A stretch of DNA of 49,819 bases from Paraglaciecola hydrolytica (lineage in GTDB: Bacteria > Pseudomonadota > Gammaproteobacteria > Enterobacterales > Alteromonadaceae). Both the position numbers and the translations under genes were made by a program. Below the pieces are notes generated by a model. That model searched no databases. It was given only the letters and a program-made list of their open reading frames with translations, and was not told the origin of the DNA. Location of the stretch: the NCBI RefSeq assembly GCF_001565895.1, contig NZ_LSNE01000002.1:210513-260331 (forward strand). The letters are read 5' to 3'. Below are positions 26,442-35,524 of the stretch, in pieces (positions within the stretch are counted from its first letter, which is position 1; every line of letters begins with the position of its first letter).

Positions 26442-26524
26442 TTGAATTATGGTTAGAAGTCTGCCGAACAATGGGTTTTATGTCTAGGTGAAAGCGGGGA
26501 ATAATTACTGCTTAATTAGGCTTT

Positions 26525-26566
26525 TATACCTAAACAACCTGAAGATACGAGTTTCAGCGTTTCTGA
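26525..26566 (-). repeat. 42-bp dispersed repeat, copy 2
   Basis: Reverse-complement copy of the element at 12453-12494, identical at 41 of 42 positions. It lies upstream of the AGCS symporter gene, within 85 bp of its probable start, and next to the MITE-like element. The surrounding bases are not shared with copy 1. Confidence 0.8.
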
Positions 26567-26636
26567 GGGAGCTTAGTTCACTAAGTGGCTCAGTCTAAAG
26601 CGGAGAATAAGTGTAGCTAACTAACGTGCCGTTTTA

Positions 26637-26901
26637 ATACCAACTCCATTAAATAAATGTCCACTCAGCGAGCATTTAAAAGCACATAATCAAGGCGCTT
26701 GAATGAAGTCATAGTGGCGCTCTTTCGAGTTCGAGCAACGCTGAGTAGGTGCTTTTAAAACACGCCCAAAGGGAACGCCCCAGCGGATAAGGCTCTGCGT
26801 TCTCGCTATTTGAAAGGCTAAGGCCATTCCTGCATAACGACGCCTTGTTCCTTAACCGCTGGATGCGTTCTAAGTACCTATTTATTTAATGGAATTGGTA
26901 T
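26637..26901. mobile_element. MITE-like element with 22-bp terminal inverted repeats
   Basis: A 265-bp element with no coding frame. Its ends, 26637-26658 and 26880-26901, are inverted repeats identical at 21 of 22 bases (ATACCAA then TCCATTAAATAAAT). Inside is a second long imperfect stem (26773-26792 against 26850-26870, about 18 of 20 paired with one gap). Shorter inversions (ACTCAGCG/CGCTGAGT and TTTAAAAGCAC/GTGCTTTTAAA) are also present. No convincing target-site duplication is seen at the flanks. The layout fits a non-autonomous transposon remnant moved in trans. Confidence 0.7.
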
Positions 26902-26927
26902 AAGGATGAAGGGTATGCAACACAAAC

Positions 26928-26956
26928 AAAAACGCCAGACAGAGTCTGGCGTTTTT
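26928..26956 (-). terminator. Intrinsic terminator of the tRNA operon
   Basis: A 13-bp perfect stem (AAAAACGCCAGAC with GTCTGGCGTTTTT) around an AGA loop. On the minus strand it is followed by a T-rich run. It lies 15 bp past the 3' end of the last tRNA-Gln gene, as expected for the end of the tRNA transcript. Confidence 0.88.
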
Positions 26957-26971
26957 GTGCATCTAATAAGA

Positions 26972-27046
26972 TGGCAGGGGTAGATGGACTTGAACCACCG
27001 AATGGCGGGATCAAAACCCGCTGCCTTACCACTTGGCTATACCCCT
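26972..27046 (-). tRNA. glnW: tRNA-Gln (anticodon TTG), second tandem copy
   Basis: 75 bases including an encoded CCA. The cloverleaf is complete: acceptor AGGGGTA/TACCCCT, anticodon loop TTTTGAT giving anticodon TTG, and T-loop GTTCAAGTC. It is identical to the neighbouring copy at 27088-27162. It differs from the copy at 31250 in the first acceptor pair (A1-T72 here). It is last in the array Met-Leu-Gln-Gln, which parallels the first part of the E. coli metT operon. The symbol is by position. Confidence 0.96.
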
Positions 27047-27087
27047 AAAGAGTCATGAATGACCAACAGTCAATCACATATAAAATT

Positions 27088-27162
27088 TGGCAGGGGTAGA
27101 TGGACTTGAACCACCGAATGGCGGGATCAAAACCCGCTGCCTTACCACTTGGCTATACCCCT
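27088..27162 (-). tRNA. glnU: tRNA-Gln (anticodon TTG), first tandem copy
   Basis: 75 bases with encoded CCA, identical in sequence to the copy downstream. Anticodon TTG reads CAA codons (and CAG by wobble). It sits 41 bp before the next tRNA-Gln and 30 bp after tRNA-Leu in transcription order, so processing from a common precursor is expected. Confidence 0.96.
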
Positions 27163-27192
27163 GTACTTTTGCTTTGTACATTTTTTGTAACA

Positions 27193-27277
27193 TGGTGCGG
27201 AAGGAGAGACTCGAACTCTCACGCCGTGAAGCACTGGAACCTAAATCCAGCGTGTCTACCAATTTCACCACTTCCGC
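27193..27277 (-). tRNA. leuW: tRNA-Leu (anticodon TAG)
   Basis: 85 bases with encoded CCA and the long variable arm of a class II tRNA. The acceptor stem is GCGGAAG/CTTCCGC, and the anticodon loop TTTAGGT gives anticodon TAG for CUA codons. Position after tRNA-Met and before two tRNA-Gln genes matches E. coli leuW. Confidence 0.96.
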
Positions 27278-27326
27278 ATTTATTTTTTTGTAATCTTTAC
27301 AGATTACTATCCAACTTATAAAAAGT

Positions 27327-27403
27327 TGGTGGCTACAGCGGGATTCGAACCTGCGACCCCATCATTATGAGTGATGTGCTCTAACCAACTGAGCTATGTA
27401 GCC
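27327..27403 (-). tRNA. metT: tRNA-Met, elongator type (anticodon CAT)
   Basis: 77 bases with encoded CCA. The acceptor GGCTACA/TGTAGCC pairs fully, which marks an elongator rather than an initiator tRNA. The anticodon loop CTCATAA gives CAT. It is the first gene of the array, directly behind a strong promoter. Confidence 0.95.
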
Positions 27404-27435
27404 ATTTATTCCACCCCGTTCCCGAAGTGGCGCGT

Positions 27436-27463
27436 ATTATGCCATCTGAATTAGGGTCGTCAA
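27436..27463 (-). promoter_or_regulatory. Promoter of the tRNA operon
   Basis: On the minus strand TTGACG (27458-27463) and CATAAT (27436-27441) are separated by 16 bp. A GC-rich stretch (ACGCGCCAC) follows, the discriminator type seen at stable-RNA promoters under stringent control. The tRNA-Met gene begins about 32 bp downstream of the -10. The rest of the gap up to ychF is AT-rich. Confidence 0.75.
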
Positions 27464-27589
27464 CCGTTTTTTCGGGGCAAACTAACTGTTTGCTTAGTTA
27501 CTAAACAAAGTTGAGTTTTTTTAAGCAAATTTTTAATTAAATCGACTTAAATCTTCCCTCTTTAAATGACAAATACACGTAAATCAATT

Positions 27590-28681
27590 TTAAACGTTAA
27601 ACAAAAAGTGCATTACATCGCCATCTTTGACGATATATTCTTTGCCTTCTTTACGGGCTTTTCCGGCGGTTTTTGCGCCTTGTTCGCCTTTGTATTGGAC
27701 AAAATCTTCGTAAGCGATAGTTTCAGCGCGGATAAAACCTTTTTCAAAGTCACTGTGAATTACTCCGGCAGTTTGCGGAGCAGTCGAACCTGCAGGGAAA
27801 GTCCAAGCACGTACTTCTTTAACACCTGCGGTAAAGTAAGTGTGCAACGCTAATAGTTCATAGCCACAACGAATAACTCGGTTTAAGCCAGGCTCTTCTA
27901 AGCCCATATCAGCCATAAACTCAGCTCTTTCATCATCGTCTAAACCGCCTATTTCAGATTCCATTTCGGCACATACTGCCACCACTACGGCATTTTCTTT
28001 AGCGGCGATGGCACGGACTTGATCCAGAAAAGGGTTATTTTCAAAACCATCATCATTAACATTGGCGATGTACATGGTGGGTTTGAGGGTCAAAAAGTTC
28101 ATGTAGCCTATGGCTTTTAATTCTTCTTTATCCAGAGTAAAGGAACGTAGCAAATGGCCTTCATCTAAATGGGGTTTGATTTTTTCTAGGACTGACAATT
28201 CGAATTTAGCATCCTGATCACCACCTTTGGCACGTTTAGCCACGCGTAATATGGCTTTTTCGGCAGTTTCTAAGTCAGCCAACGCTAATTCGGTATTAAT
28301 AACGTCGATATCGTCCTTTGGACTCACTTTGCCAGCAACGTGCACAATGTTGTCGTTTTCAAAACAGCGTACTACATGACCAATGGCATCAGTTTCGCGG
28401 ATGTTGGCTAAAAACTTGTTGCCTAAACCTTCACCTTTAGAAGCACCTTCTACCAAACCGGCTATATCCACGAACTCCATGGTGGTCGGGATAACACGTT
28501 GTGGTTTAACGATTTCAGCTAGTTTATCTAGTCTTGGATCAGGTACTGGTACCACGCCAGTATTTGGCTCAATAGTACAAAATGGAAAGTTTGCTGCTTC
28601 GATGCCTGCTTTAGTCAAGGCGTTGAATAGTGTTGATTTACCGACGTTAGGAAGGCCTACGATGCCGCATTTAAAACCCAT
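27590..28681 (-). CDS. ychF: YchF/OLA1 ribosome-associated ATPase
   Basis: 363 residues, the same length as E. coli YchF, with nearly the same N-terminus ([20 protein letters not shown]). It is an Obg-related P-loop protein that prefers ATP. The altered G4 region reads NVNDDG, and a C-terminal TGS domain follows. It has a role in translation and stress response. The frame is open to 28702, but the ATG at 28681 is chosen on homology and on an AGAGGA ribosome-binding site seven to eight bases upstream. It follows pth on the minus strand. Confidence 0.96.
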   Translation of the reverse strand: MGFKCGIVGLPNVGKSTLFNALTKAGIEAANFPFCTIEPNTGVVPVPDPRLDKLAEIVKPQRVIPTTMEFVDIAGLVEGASKGEGLGNKFLANIRETDAIGHVVRCFENDNIVHVAGKVSPKDDIDVINTELALADLETAEKAILRVAKRAKGGDQDAKFELSVLEKIKPHLDEGHLLRSFTLDKEELKAIGYMNFLTLKPTMYIANVNDDGFENNPFLDQVRAIAAKENAVVVAVCAEMESEIGGLDDDERAEFMADMGLEEPGLNRVIRCGYELLALHTYFTAGVKEVRAWTFPAGSTAPQTAGVIHSDFEKGFIRAETIAYEDFVQYKGEQGAKTAGKARKEGKEYIVKDGDVMHFLFNV

Positions 28682-28755
28682 GTGAATATCCTCTTTGTTC
28701 ATTAATGTGATGACAGACCTGTACAGGCTGCAATCTATCTTGGTAGGTAGTTTAC

Positions 28756-29340
28756 CTATTCTGCCTTAAATGCGTGTAAACGGTTCATGGCTTTTTTTAA
28801 ATCATCTTTAATCAGTATGTCGGTGCAGCGTAATGCTTCGTCCATCACAGCATCAATTTGTTGTTGCTCTGTCTGCGAGGCTTTACCCAATACATGACCG
28901 GTTACGCGGCTTTTATCACCTGGATGGCCTATGCCGATGCGTAAACGTAAAAAATCTTTTTGGTTGGCTAATTGGCTGACAATGTCGCGAATGCCATTTT
29001 GACTTGAACTGCCACCTATTTTAAATTTGGCGATGCCTGGCGGTAAATCCAGTTCATCAAATGCCACTAATATGCTGGCAAGGGGAATACGATAAAAATT
29101 GGCCATGGCAGCGACAGCTTGCCCACTTCGATTCATAAACGTCGTTGGGATCAGCAATTTTATGTCTTGATTACCTATGGAGATACGGCCGGTATAGCCA
29201 AAAAATTTGTTTTCTAACTTGAGTGTGCAGTTATAGCTTTTTGCCAGATGTTCGACAAACCAAGCTCCTGCATTGTGGCGAGTTTGTTGATATTCGGGGC
29301 CTGGATTACCCAGGCCCACAATTAACTGAATATCAGTCAA
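28756..29340 (-). CDS. pth: Peptidyl-tRNA hydrolase
   Basis: 194 residues. It releases peptidyl groups from drop-off tRNAs in the cytoplasm. Motifs are [12 protein letters not shown], then the catalytic histidine H22 in [11 protein letters not shown], and FDELDLPPG with the catalytic aspartate. The start is TTG at 29340. No other start would keep the conserved N-terminus, and AGAGG inside the end of rplY can serve as its ribosome-binding site. The gap to rplY is five bases, so the two are likely coupled. Confidence 0.95.
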   Translation of the reverse strand: MTDIQLIVGLGNPGPEYQQTRHNAGAWFVEHLAKSYNCTLKLENKFFGYTGRISIGNQDIKLLIPTTFMNRSGQAVAAMANFYRIPLASILVAFDELDLPPGIAKFKIGGSSSQNGIRDIVSQLANQKDFLRLRIGIGHPGDKSRVTGHVLGKASQTEQQQIDAVMDEALRCTDILIKDDLKKAMNRLHAFKAE

Positions 29341-29345
29341 GAAAA

Positions 29346-29975
29346 TTAAGCCTCTGGGGCTACTTCTTCTTCAGCGTCATCGGCTTTTGGCCCTTTAGCT
29401 GTTTTGATAGTCACTACCGCTAAGTCGTGTGACTCACCTTTATTTAACTCAGGCAAAGTAACACCTTTTGGCAATACTAAGTCAGTTAAATGTAAGGTTT
29501 GGCCTAACTCAACATTTTGTAAATCTACTTCAATGAACTCTGGTAAGTCAGCTGGTAAACAGCTGATTGCAACGTCAGCCATGTGGTGTTCAGCGTGACC
29601 GCCTAATACCTTGATAGCGTTAGCTGTTTTTTCATTGATAAAATGTAGAGGAACATGAGTTTGAACCGCTTTTTTAGCGTCAACACGTAAAAAATCGATA
29701 TGAGTAACAAGTGGTCTAAACGCATGACGCTGCATAGCTTTAACCAATACTTCAACACTTTCACCGGCGATGTTTAAGGTCAACACGTGTGAATAAAAGG
29801 CTTCAAACTCTTGAGCTTGAAAAACTTTGTTGTGTACTAAAGTTAGTGAAACGGCTTTTTGGCCAGCTCCGTATAAAACAGCAGGTACTTTTCCGGCATG
29901 ACGAAGGCGGCGGCTCGCACCTTTCCCCAGGTCATTACGGACTTCTGCGTCTAGTGTAAAAATTCCATCAGACAT
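29346..29975 (-). CDS. rplY: 50S ribosomal protein L25, long CTC form
   Basis: 209 residues. The N-terminal L25 domain binds 5S rRNA ([18 protein letters not shown]), and a C-terminal beta domain follows, giving the CTC/TL5 form rather than the 94-residue E. coli L25. The tail is acidic ([13 protein letters not shown]). The frame is open to 30122, but the ATG at 29975 matches family N-termini and has a TGGAG ribosome-binding site. It is followed by pth and ychF. Confidence 0.95.
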   Translation of the reverse strand: MSDGIFTLDAEVRNDLGKGASRRLRHAGKVPAVLYGAGQKAVSLTLVHNKVFQAQEFEAFYSHVLTLNIAGESVEVLVKAMQRHAFRPLVTHIDFLRVDAKKAVQTHVPLHFINEKTANAIKVLGGHAEHHMADVAISCLPADLPEFIEVDLQNVELGQTLHLTDLVLPKGVTLPELNKGESHDLAVVTIKTAKGPKADDAEEEVAPEA

Positions 29976-30222
29976 TGAGATAACTCCAATTAAGTAAATA
30001 GTGTGTAGATTTTTGCGACCAAAACCTACTATTAAACCGCGTTGCTTGATTAATTTTAAACAACTTACGGCGACCCCTAAAAAAGGGCGGCGAATGTTAC
30101 CATCGCACTGTGGGCGAAACAAGCTAAGTACAGGTTTTTAGACTAAAAACGGTGATTAATTGTTATTAACTTGAAGGGATAGGAGGTAAATGGCGTTTAA
30201 TGGGTAAAAACAGCTGAGCTAA

Positions 30223-30256
30223 CTTGGTTAAGTCAGATGATTTTGACTTAACCAAG
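30223..30256. terminator. Hairpin after prs, likely terminator
   Basis: A 13-bp perfect stem (CTTGGTTAAGTCA with TGACTTAACCAAG) around an 8-base loop, 14 bp past the prs stop on the minus strand. The T-run on that strand comes only later (TGTTTTT), so termination may be incomplete. The remaining gap up to rplY shows no gene. Confidence 0.6.
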
Positions 30257-30270
30257 CTAATCAATGGATA

Positions 30271-31218
30271 TTAGTATTCAAACATCGCAGAAATGGATTC
30301 TTCGTTGCTAACTCGGCGAATAGCCTCAGCTAACATGTTTGAAAGAGTAAGCAATTTTACTTTGCTGACTTTTTTCATTTCTTCGCTTAAAGGAATACTG
30401 TCGGTAACCACAATTTCGTCAATCACTGAATCACGTAAGTTTTGTGCTGCATTACCAGAAAAAATGGCGTGTGTTGCGTAGGCATAAACATTTTTAGCGC
30501 CGTGAGCTTTTAAGGCCTCAGCCGCTTTTGCCAAGGTACCACCAGTATCAATCATGTCATCCACAATAATACAGTCGCGGTCTTGCACATCACCAATGAT
30601 ATGCATCACCTGAGCAACGTTAGCTTTAGGGCGACGTTTATCGATGATGGCTAAATCAGAGTCATTTAACAGTTTGGCGACTGCACGAGCACGTACTACA
30701 CCACCAATATCAGGCGATACAATTACTGGGTTTACCATTTTACGTTGACGCATATGGTCTAATAAAATGGGTGTACCAAAGGCGTTATCTACAGGAACAT
30801 CGAAGAAACCTTGAATTTGCTCTGCGTGTAAATCTATTGTCAGTACTCGGTCTACGCCAACGTTGGATAAAAAGTCGGCGACAACTTTAGCAGTAATAGG
30901 TACACGGGCAGAACGTACACGACGATCTTGACGGGCGTAACCAAAATAGGGGATTACCGCAGTAATACGTCCGGCAGATGCACGTCTGAAGGCATCGATC
31001 ATCACGATCAATTCCATCAAATTGTCATTTGTTGGGGCACAAGTTGATTGAATAATAAATACGTCAGCGCCACGCACGTTTTCGTGGATTTCTACGCTAA
31101 TTTCACCATCACTAAAACGTCCCACGCTGGCGTGGCCTAATTTAGTGTAGAGTCGGTTTGCCACTTTCTGGGCGAGTTCTGGAACGGCGTTTCCGGCGAA
31201 AATCTTCATATCGGGCAC
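30271..31218 (-). CDS. prs: Ribose-phosphate pyrophosphokinase (PRPP synthase)
   Basis: 315 residues, the E. coli length, and very close in sequence. It makes PRPP from ribose 5-phosphate and ATP for nucleotide, His and Trp synthesis. Motifs include [10 protein letters not shown] for ATP and the PRPP loop [12 protein letters not shown]. The C-terminus [11 protein letters not shown] matches E. coli but for the last residue. The start is GTG at 31218, as in E. coli, with GAGGA upstream. A tRNA-Gln gene ends 31 bp before it. Confidence 0.97.
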   Translation of the reverse strand: MPDMKIFAGNAVPELAQKVANRLYTKLGHASVGRFSDGEISVEIHENVRGADVFIIQSTCAPTNDNLMELIVMIDAFRRASAGRITAVIPYFGYARQDRRVRSARVPITAKVVADFLSNVGVDRVLTIDLHAEQIQGFFDVPVDNAFGTPILLDHMRQRKMVNPVIVSPDIGGVVRARAVAKLLNDSDLAIIDKRRPKANVAQVMHIIGDVQDRDCIIVDDMIDTGGTLAKAAEALKAHGAKNVYAYATHAIFSGNAAQNLRDSVIDEIVVTDSIPLSEEMKKVSKVKLLTLSNMLAEAIRRVSNEESISAMFEY

Positions 31219-31249
31219 GTTAAAATCCTCGGTGCATTACGTTTGAAGG

Positions 31250-31324
31250 TGGCTGGGGTAGATGGACTTGAACCACCGAATGGCGGGATCAAAACCCGCT
31301 GCCTTACCACTTGGCTATACCCCA
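31250..31324 (-). tRNA. tRNA-Gln (anticodon TTG), third copy
   Basis: 75 bases with encoded CCA. It equals the two tandem copies except at the acceptor ends: TGGGGTA/TACCCCA here, so the first pair is T1-A72 as in E. coli tRNA-Gln. It lies between ispE and prs on the same strand with no clear promoter or terminator, so it is probably cut out of a shared transcript, leaving a short leader on prs. Confidence 0.96.
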
Positions 31325-31416
31325 ATAATCTGAATTTTACTCAGTTATCTTACTACACAGTTAGCTAATCGCCGTGTTAATTAATATTTATTTTAAACTG
31401 CAAACTAAAACAAATA

Positions 31417-32289
31417 TTAATCTGGCTGAGCGTCTAAAAGCTGATGCAATGGTGATCGGCTTAGACCTGCGGCAATAAAACTTATCGACCCTTCAGGTAA
31501 CAATTTTTGTACTTTTGTTGCTTGCGCAGCATCTTTAAACACTGCAAAAACACAAGAGCCTGTCCCCGTCATTCTCGACGGCGCGTATTCTAACAACCAG
31601 TGTAATGTTTTTGCAACATTAGGGTAGAGTTCGCAGACTAATTCCTGGCAATCATTGTGGGTATTGTCGAATTGGTAATCATTTGCTGAAATTTTGGCGG
31701 TATTACGAGGTAAATCAACATGAGTAAATACAGCTTGGGTCGAAACGTGGCAATCGGGAAATACCACCAAATAAGTTGCTGGAACAACAGTAAATGGCTG
31801 GAGTTTTTCCCCCACACCTTCGGCAAATGCAGTATCGCCCATAACAAAAATCGGCACATCAGCACCAAGCTGTAAACCTAAGTTGGCAAGTTCGTTAGGG
31901 TTTAGCCCTCCATGCCAGAGTTTGTTTAATACAACTAAGGTTGTCGCCGCATTAGATGAACCACCTCCAATGCCACCACCCATAGGTAAACGTTTTTTAA
32001 GGTAGATCTTACAACCTAAGGCACTTAGATCTCTGTTTGCGTGTTGAACCTTGATATGTTGTTGTAACAATCGTGCTGCCTTCACAATCAGATTGTCGTC
32101 GTGTTCAACACCTTCGATAGGCGTACACAATGCGATTTTGCCTGAGTTATCTATTTCAAAAGCTAATTCATCACCAAAATCCAAGAGTTGAAACACACTC
32201 TGTAATTGATGATAACCGTTGGCATAACGGCCATTAATATGCAGAAATAAATTAAGTTTGGCAGGACTGGGCCACCACTGCTTTAACAT
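31417..32289 (-). CDS. ispE: 4-diphosphocytidyl-2-C-methyl-D-erythritol kinase
   Basis: 290 residues of the GHMP kinase family, cytoplasmic, in the MEP pathway for isoprenoid precursors. The N-terminus PSPAKLNLFLHINGRYANGYH is typical, with the catalytic lysine. The ATP loop is PMGGGIGGGSSNAATT, and the third GHMP motif is MTGTGSCVFAVF. One base separates its ATG from the lolB stop, so both are in one operon, and synteny lolB-ispE-prs is as in E. coli. Confidence 0.95.
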   Translation of the reverse strand: MLKQWWPSPAKLNLFLHINGRYANGYHQLQSVFQLLDFGDELAFEIDNSGKIALCTPIEGVEHDDNLIVKAARLLQQHIKVQHANRDLSALGCKIYLKKRLPMGGGIGGGSSNAATTLVVLNKLWHGGLNPNELANLGLQLGADVPIFVMGDTAFAEGVGEKLQPFTVVPATYLVVFPDCHVSTQAVFTHVDLPRNTAKISANDYQFDNTHNDCQELVCELYPNVAKTLHWLLEYAPSRMTGTGSCVFAVFKDAAQATKVQKLLPEGSISFIAAGLSRSPLHQLLDAQPD

Positions 32290-32290
32290 C

Positions 32291-32917
32291 TTATTTTACT
32301 ATCCAAGTATTGATTTTAATGGTGACTTGCAACTGATTGTGTTGATTAAGTAATACTATTTTATGGGGCAACCACTGCTGATTGTTTAAGGCATATTCTG
32401 CATAATTGATCAGCCAACCTTCACAATTTTCGCAAGTAGGTTGTAGTTGAGTGATCCAGCCTTGCTCGGCTAGCACTACTTTGTCGTTAGGCAAGCTTTG
32501 CCCTTTTATCCACACGGGTAACTGTTCTACAGGCAAAGTCCAGCCAGTAATTTGCCAGATCAATTCACTGGCATTGTTACCACTATGGGTTTCGTCATCA
32601 GCTATCAAGGTCGCACCACTATGGTTGCCTTGCATAGAAAGAATTGAAGTACCTAATATGCTGTTGAGGGATAACTGATAATCATCCTGTTTTTGTTCCC
32701 AGGATAAACTGGCACTTTGTTTTTTTTCTGGGCTTTTAAAACCTAACTTACCTCTTATTTGCCAGTTGTTTAACTTAGCTAAGGCGCTTTGATGTTGTTG
32801 GCTATTTAAGTCAACGCTCACAGGCGGTAGGGTGCTACAGCCCACAAAGGCTGCACCGAGGATAAATATCCCAAGCCAACGGACTTTGTTAATAAAACAG
32901 GAATAATGGCAAGTCAC
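32291..32917 (-). CDS. lolB: Outer-membrane lipoprotein receptor LolB
   Basis: 208 residues. The lipoprotein signal peptide ends at the lipobox FVGC (acylated Cys27). The mature region has WQIRGKLGFKSPEKKQSASLSWEQKQ, matching the LolB beta-barrel start, and GWLINYAEY near the end. It accepts lipoproteins from LolA and inserts them in the outer membrane. The start is GTG at 32917. The gene is divergent from hemA and tightly linked to ispE, as in E. coli. Confidence 0.92.
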   Translation of the reverse strand: MTCHYSCFINKVRWLGIFILGAAFVGCSTLPPVSVDLNSQQHQSALAKLNNWQIRGKLGFKSPEKKQSASLSWEQKQDDYQLSLNSILGTSILSMQGNHSGATLIADDETHSGNNASELIWQITGWTLPVEQLPVWIKGQSLPNDKVVLAEQGWITQLQPTCENCEGWLINYAEYALNNQQWLPHKIVLLNQHNQLQVTIKINTWIVK

Positions 32918-32972
32918 AGATTGATTCTTAATATAAATGTGTGGCGCTATGGGAACATAGAAGTGAGTTTGC

Positions 32973-33001
32973 TTTCAATAGTTTTACCTTTTGCGTACAA
33001 T
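32973..33001 (+). promoter_or_regulatory. Candidate hemA promoter
   Basis: A -10-like TACAAT (32996-33001) has a weak -35-like TTTCAA 17 bp upstream. If used, transcription starts about 40 bases before the hemA ATG at 33051. The -35 match is poor, so this is tentative. Confidence 0.35.
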
Positions 33002-33050
33002 GCCGCCCTCTGTCTGTATCAACCTTAGTTGTAACCAATATTTACACTGC

Positions 33051-34313
33051 ATGACCCTAATTGCCTTTGGAATAAATCACAAAACAGCGCCTGTTGAGCT
33101 ACGTGAGAAAATTGCCTTTTCTCCAGATGCTATCGTCAGTGCTTTGGCTTCGCTAACCAGTAATACTGGCGCGCAGGAAGCGGTGATCGTGTCTACATGT
33201 AATCGTACAGAGGTTTATACCCAATTAGAGGTTGCAGACAAAAGCATTTTAATCAACTGGTTAGCTAATTTCCATCAGGTTGATGCGAGCTTTTTGGCGG
33301 ATAATTGTTATCACTATGAACAACACGATGCGGTGCATCACATTATGCGCGTGGCCAGTGGTTTAGATTCATTAATGGTCGGCGAGCCACAAATATTAGG
33401 CCAAGTTAAACAGGCCTATATTGACGCTAAAAATTCCGGTGTGATTAATAGTCAGTTTGAACGCTTGTTTCAACATACCTTTGCTGTCGCTAAACGGGTG
33501 CGTAATGAAACTGAAATTGGTGCTAACGCGGTCTCGGTTGCCTATGCATCAGTACAACTGGCTAAACACATATTTTCGTCCTTAAATAAAAGCCGAGTTT
33601 TGTTAATCGGTGCGGGCGAAACTATAGAGCTTGTCGCCAAACACCTCGCTGAACAAAATGTGCTGTCTTTAACTGTGGCGAATCGCACCTTAGCTAGAGC
33701 AGAGTTAATAGCTAAACCATTAGGCGCTAAAGTATTGACCTTGGCGCAAATTCCGCAACATTTAAAAGACGCGGATATTGTGATCAGTTCCACGGCCAGT
33801 CAGTTGCCTATACTGGGTAAGGGCTTGGTAGAAAGTGCTTTGAAAGAACGTCGACATAAACCCATGTTTTTGGTTGATTTAGCGGTGCCACGAGATATCG
33901 AACCTGAAGTAGGGCAACTCGATGATGCCTATCTGTACACAGTCGACGACTTACAACAGATAGTCGAAAAAAATCTGGCTAATCGTCAGGATGCCGCTTT
34001 GCAAGCCGATGATATGATCCAGCAACAAGCTGTGCAGTATTGGCAATGGCAACAAAGCCAGTCGTCGATAGATTTATTAAAAACCTTTAGGGATCAAAGT
34101 TCGGTTCAACGGGATGTTTTAGTCGCCAGAGCCTTAAATCAACTGGCAGATGGCAAAGACGCATCTATGGTGTTAGTAGAGTTAGCTAACAAGTTAACTA
34201 ATAGCTTAATCCATGCACCGACTACGGCCTTAAAAAAGGCCGCTCATGAACAAGATGTTGAGCGTCTCACTATGCTGCAAGACATACTAGGTTTGGCGAA
34301 TCAAAAAAGCTGA
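33051..34313 (+). CDS. hemA: Glutamyl-tRNA reductase
   Basis: 420 residues. It reduces Glu-tRNA to glutamate-1-semialdehyde, the first committed step of tetrapyrrole synthesis. The N-terminus MTLIAFGINHKTAPVELREK parallels E. coli HemA. Catalytic C50 lies in VSTCNRTEVY, and the NADPH fold contains LLIGAGETIELVAKHL. A longer frame starts with TTG at 32991, but homology supports the ATG at 33051 although its ribosome-binding site is poor. It heads hemA-prfA-prmC. Confidence 0.95.
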   Translation: MTLIAFGINHKTAPVELREKIAFSPDAIVSALASLTSNTGAQEAVIVSTCNRTEVYTQLEVADKSILINWLANFHQVDASFLADNCYHYEQHDAVHHIMRVASGLDSLMVGEPQILGQVKQAYIDAKNSGVINSQFERLFQHTFAVAKRVRNETEIGANAVSVAYASVQLAKHIFSSLNKSRVLLIGAGETIELVAKHLAEQNVLSLTVANRTLARAELIAKPLGAKVLTLAQIPQHLKDADIVISSTASQLPILGKGLVESALKERRHKPMFLVDLAVPRDIEPEVGQLDDAYLYTVDDLQQIVEKNLANRQDAALQADDMIQQQAVQYWQWQQSQSSIDLLKTFRDQSSVQRDVLVARALNQLADGKDASMVLVELANKLTNSLIHAPTTALKKAAHEQDVERLTMLQDILGLANQKS

Positions 34314-34397
34314 GCCAAGGGCATCAAGCTGGCGGATGAGTCACAAAATCGAATTATAAACAATATGGCCTGATAAGCAGGCGAGTACAGGAAACAC

Positions 34398-35483
34398 ATG
34401 AAAGCATCGGTACAACGCAAATTAGAGTCACTCGCTGAACGTTTTGAAGAAGTTCAGGCTTTATTAAGTGACTCGTCAGCCACTGCAGATCAGGACAAAT
34501 ATCGCGCCCTGACCAAAGAGTATGCCCAATTAGAAGACGTGGTTAAATGTTTTGCTGACTTCCAACAGGCCCAACGTGATTTTGCCTCAGCTCAGGACAT
34601 GATGGAAGAAGATGATGCTGACATGCGTGAGATGGCGCAGGACGAATATAAATCGTCTAAAAAACGTATGGAAGAGTTAACCCAAACCTTACAAATACTC
34701 CTGTTGCCTAAAGATCCCAACGATGACAATAACTGCTTTTTAGAGATAAGAGCAGGGGCGGGTGGTGATGAAGCCGCCATCTTTGCTGGTGACTTATTTC
34801 GTATGTATTCACGCTATTGTGAATCACAGCGTTGGAAACTTGAGCTTGTCACTTGTAACGACGGTGAACATGGTGGTTATAAAGAAATCATTGTTAACGT
34901 GATGGGCGAAGGCGTTTACGGCATATTAAAGTTTGAATCTGGTGGGCATCGTGTGCAACGTGTGCCAGAAACCGAATCTCAAGGACGTATTCATACTTCT
35001 GCTTGTACTGTAGTGGTTATGCCGGAAGTACCAGAATCAGAAGCCATAGAGATCAATAAAGCCGACTTAAAAGTGGATACCTTCAGAGCCTCAGGTGCCG
35101 GTGGTCAGCACGTTAACAAAACCGATTCGGCTATTCGTATTACCCATATTCCGAGCGGTTTAATCGTAGAATGTCAGGATGAACGCTCGCAGCATAAAAA
35201 CCGCGCTAAAGCCATGTCGGTACTGCAATCTCGTTTGAATCAGTTAGAAGAAGAAAAACGCAAAGCGGAAGAAACCACCACTCGTCGTAGTTTAGTGGCC
35301 AGCGGTGATCGTTCAGAGCGTATTCGCACTTATAATTTCCCGCAAGGTCGTGTGACGGATCATCGCATAAATCTTACCCTCTATCGTTTAGATGACATCA
35401 TTGCTGGTGAACTTGATGCGCTTATCGATCCGATCAGACAAGAGCATCAGGCCGACTTGTTAGCCTCGCTTTCTGATGAATAA
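34398..35483 (+). CDS. prfA: Peptide chain release factor 1
   Basis: 361 residues. It recognises UAA and UAG and triggers peptide release. The catalytic GGQ is at 235-237 in [15 protein letters not shown]. The stop-codon tripeptide, PAT in E. coli RF1, is P190-E-T192 here, which still fits the RF1 P-x-T pattern. AGGAAACAC precedes the ATG. PrmC, which methylates the GGQ glutamine, is encoded next. Confidence 0.97.
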   Translation: MKASVQRKLESLAERFEEVQALLSDSSATADQDKYRALTKEYAQLEDVVKCFADFQQAQRDFASAQDMMEEDDADMREMAQDEYKSSKKRMEELTQTLQILLLPKDPNDDNNCFLEIRAGAGGDEAAIFAGDLFRMYSRYCESQRWKLELVTCNDGEHGGYKEIIVNVMGEGVYGILKFESGGHRVQRVPETESQGRIHTSACTVVVMPEVPESEAIEINKADLKVDTFRASGAGGQHVNKTDSAIRITHIPSGLIVECQDERSQHKNRAKAMSVLQSRLNQLEEEKRKAEETTTRRSLVASGDRSERIRTYNFPQGRVTDHRINLTLYRLDDIIAGELDALIDPIRQEHQADLLASLSDE

Positions 35484-35524
35484 AAGTCTGATGATTAAAG
35501 CTGTTTGACGGACAAGACTGCCTC

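Noticed and set aside
27087-27321. Plus-strand frames of 60-70 codons over the tRNA array
   Set aside because: They lie entirely across antisense tRNA-Gln and tRNA-Leu genes, which explain the open frames.
30068-30094. G/C-rich imperfect hairpin upstream of rplY
   Set aside because: The pairing is interrupted and no conserved leader for rplY is known to me, so it is not called as a regulatory RNA.
29976-30122. 49-residue N-terminal extension of L25
   Set aside because: Ribosomal L25 starts at the ATG at 29975, which has a good ribosome-binding site; the extension matches nothing in the family.
32991-33050. Extended HemA start at TTG or an upstream ATG
   Set aside because: The family N-terminus starts exactly at the ATG at 33051, and the extension overlaps a -10-like box.
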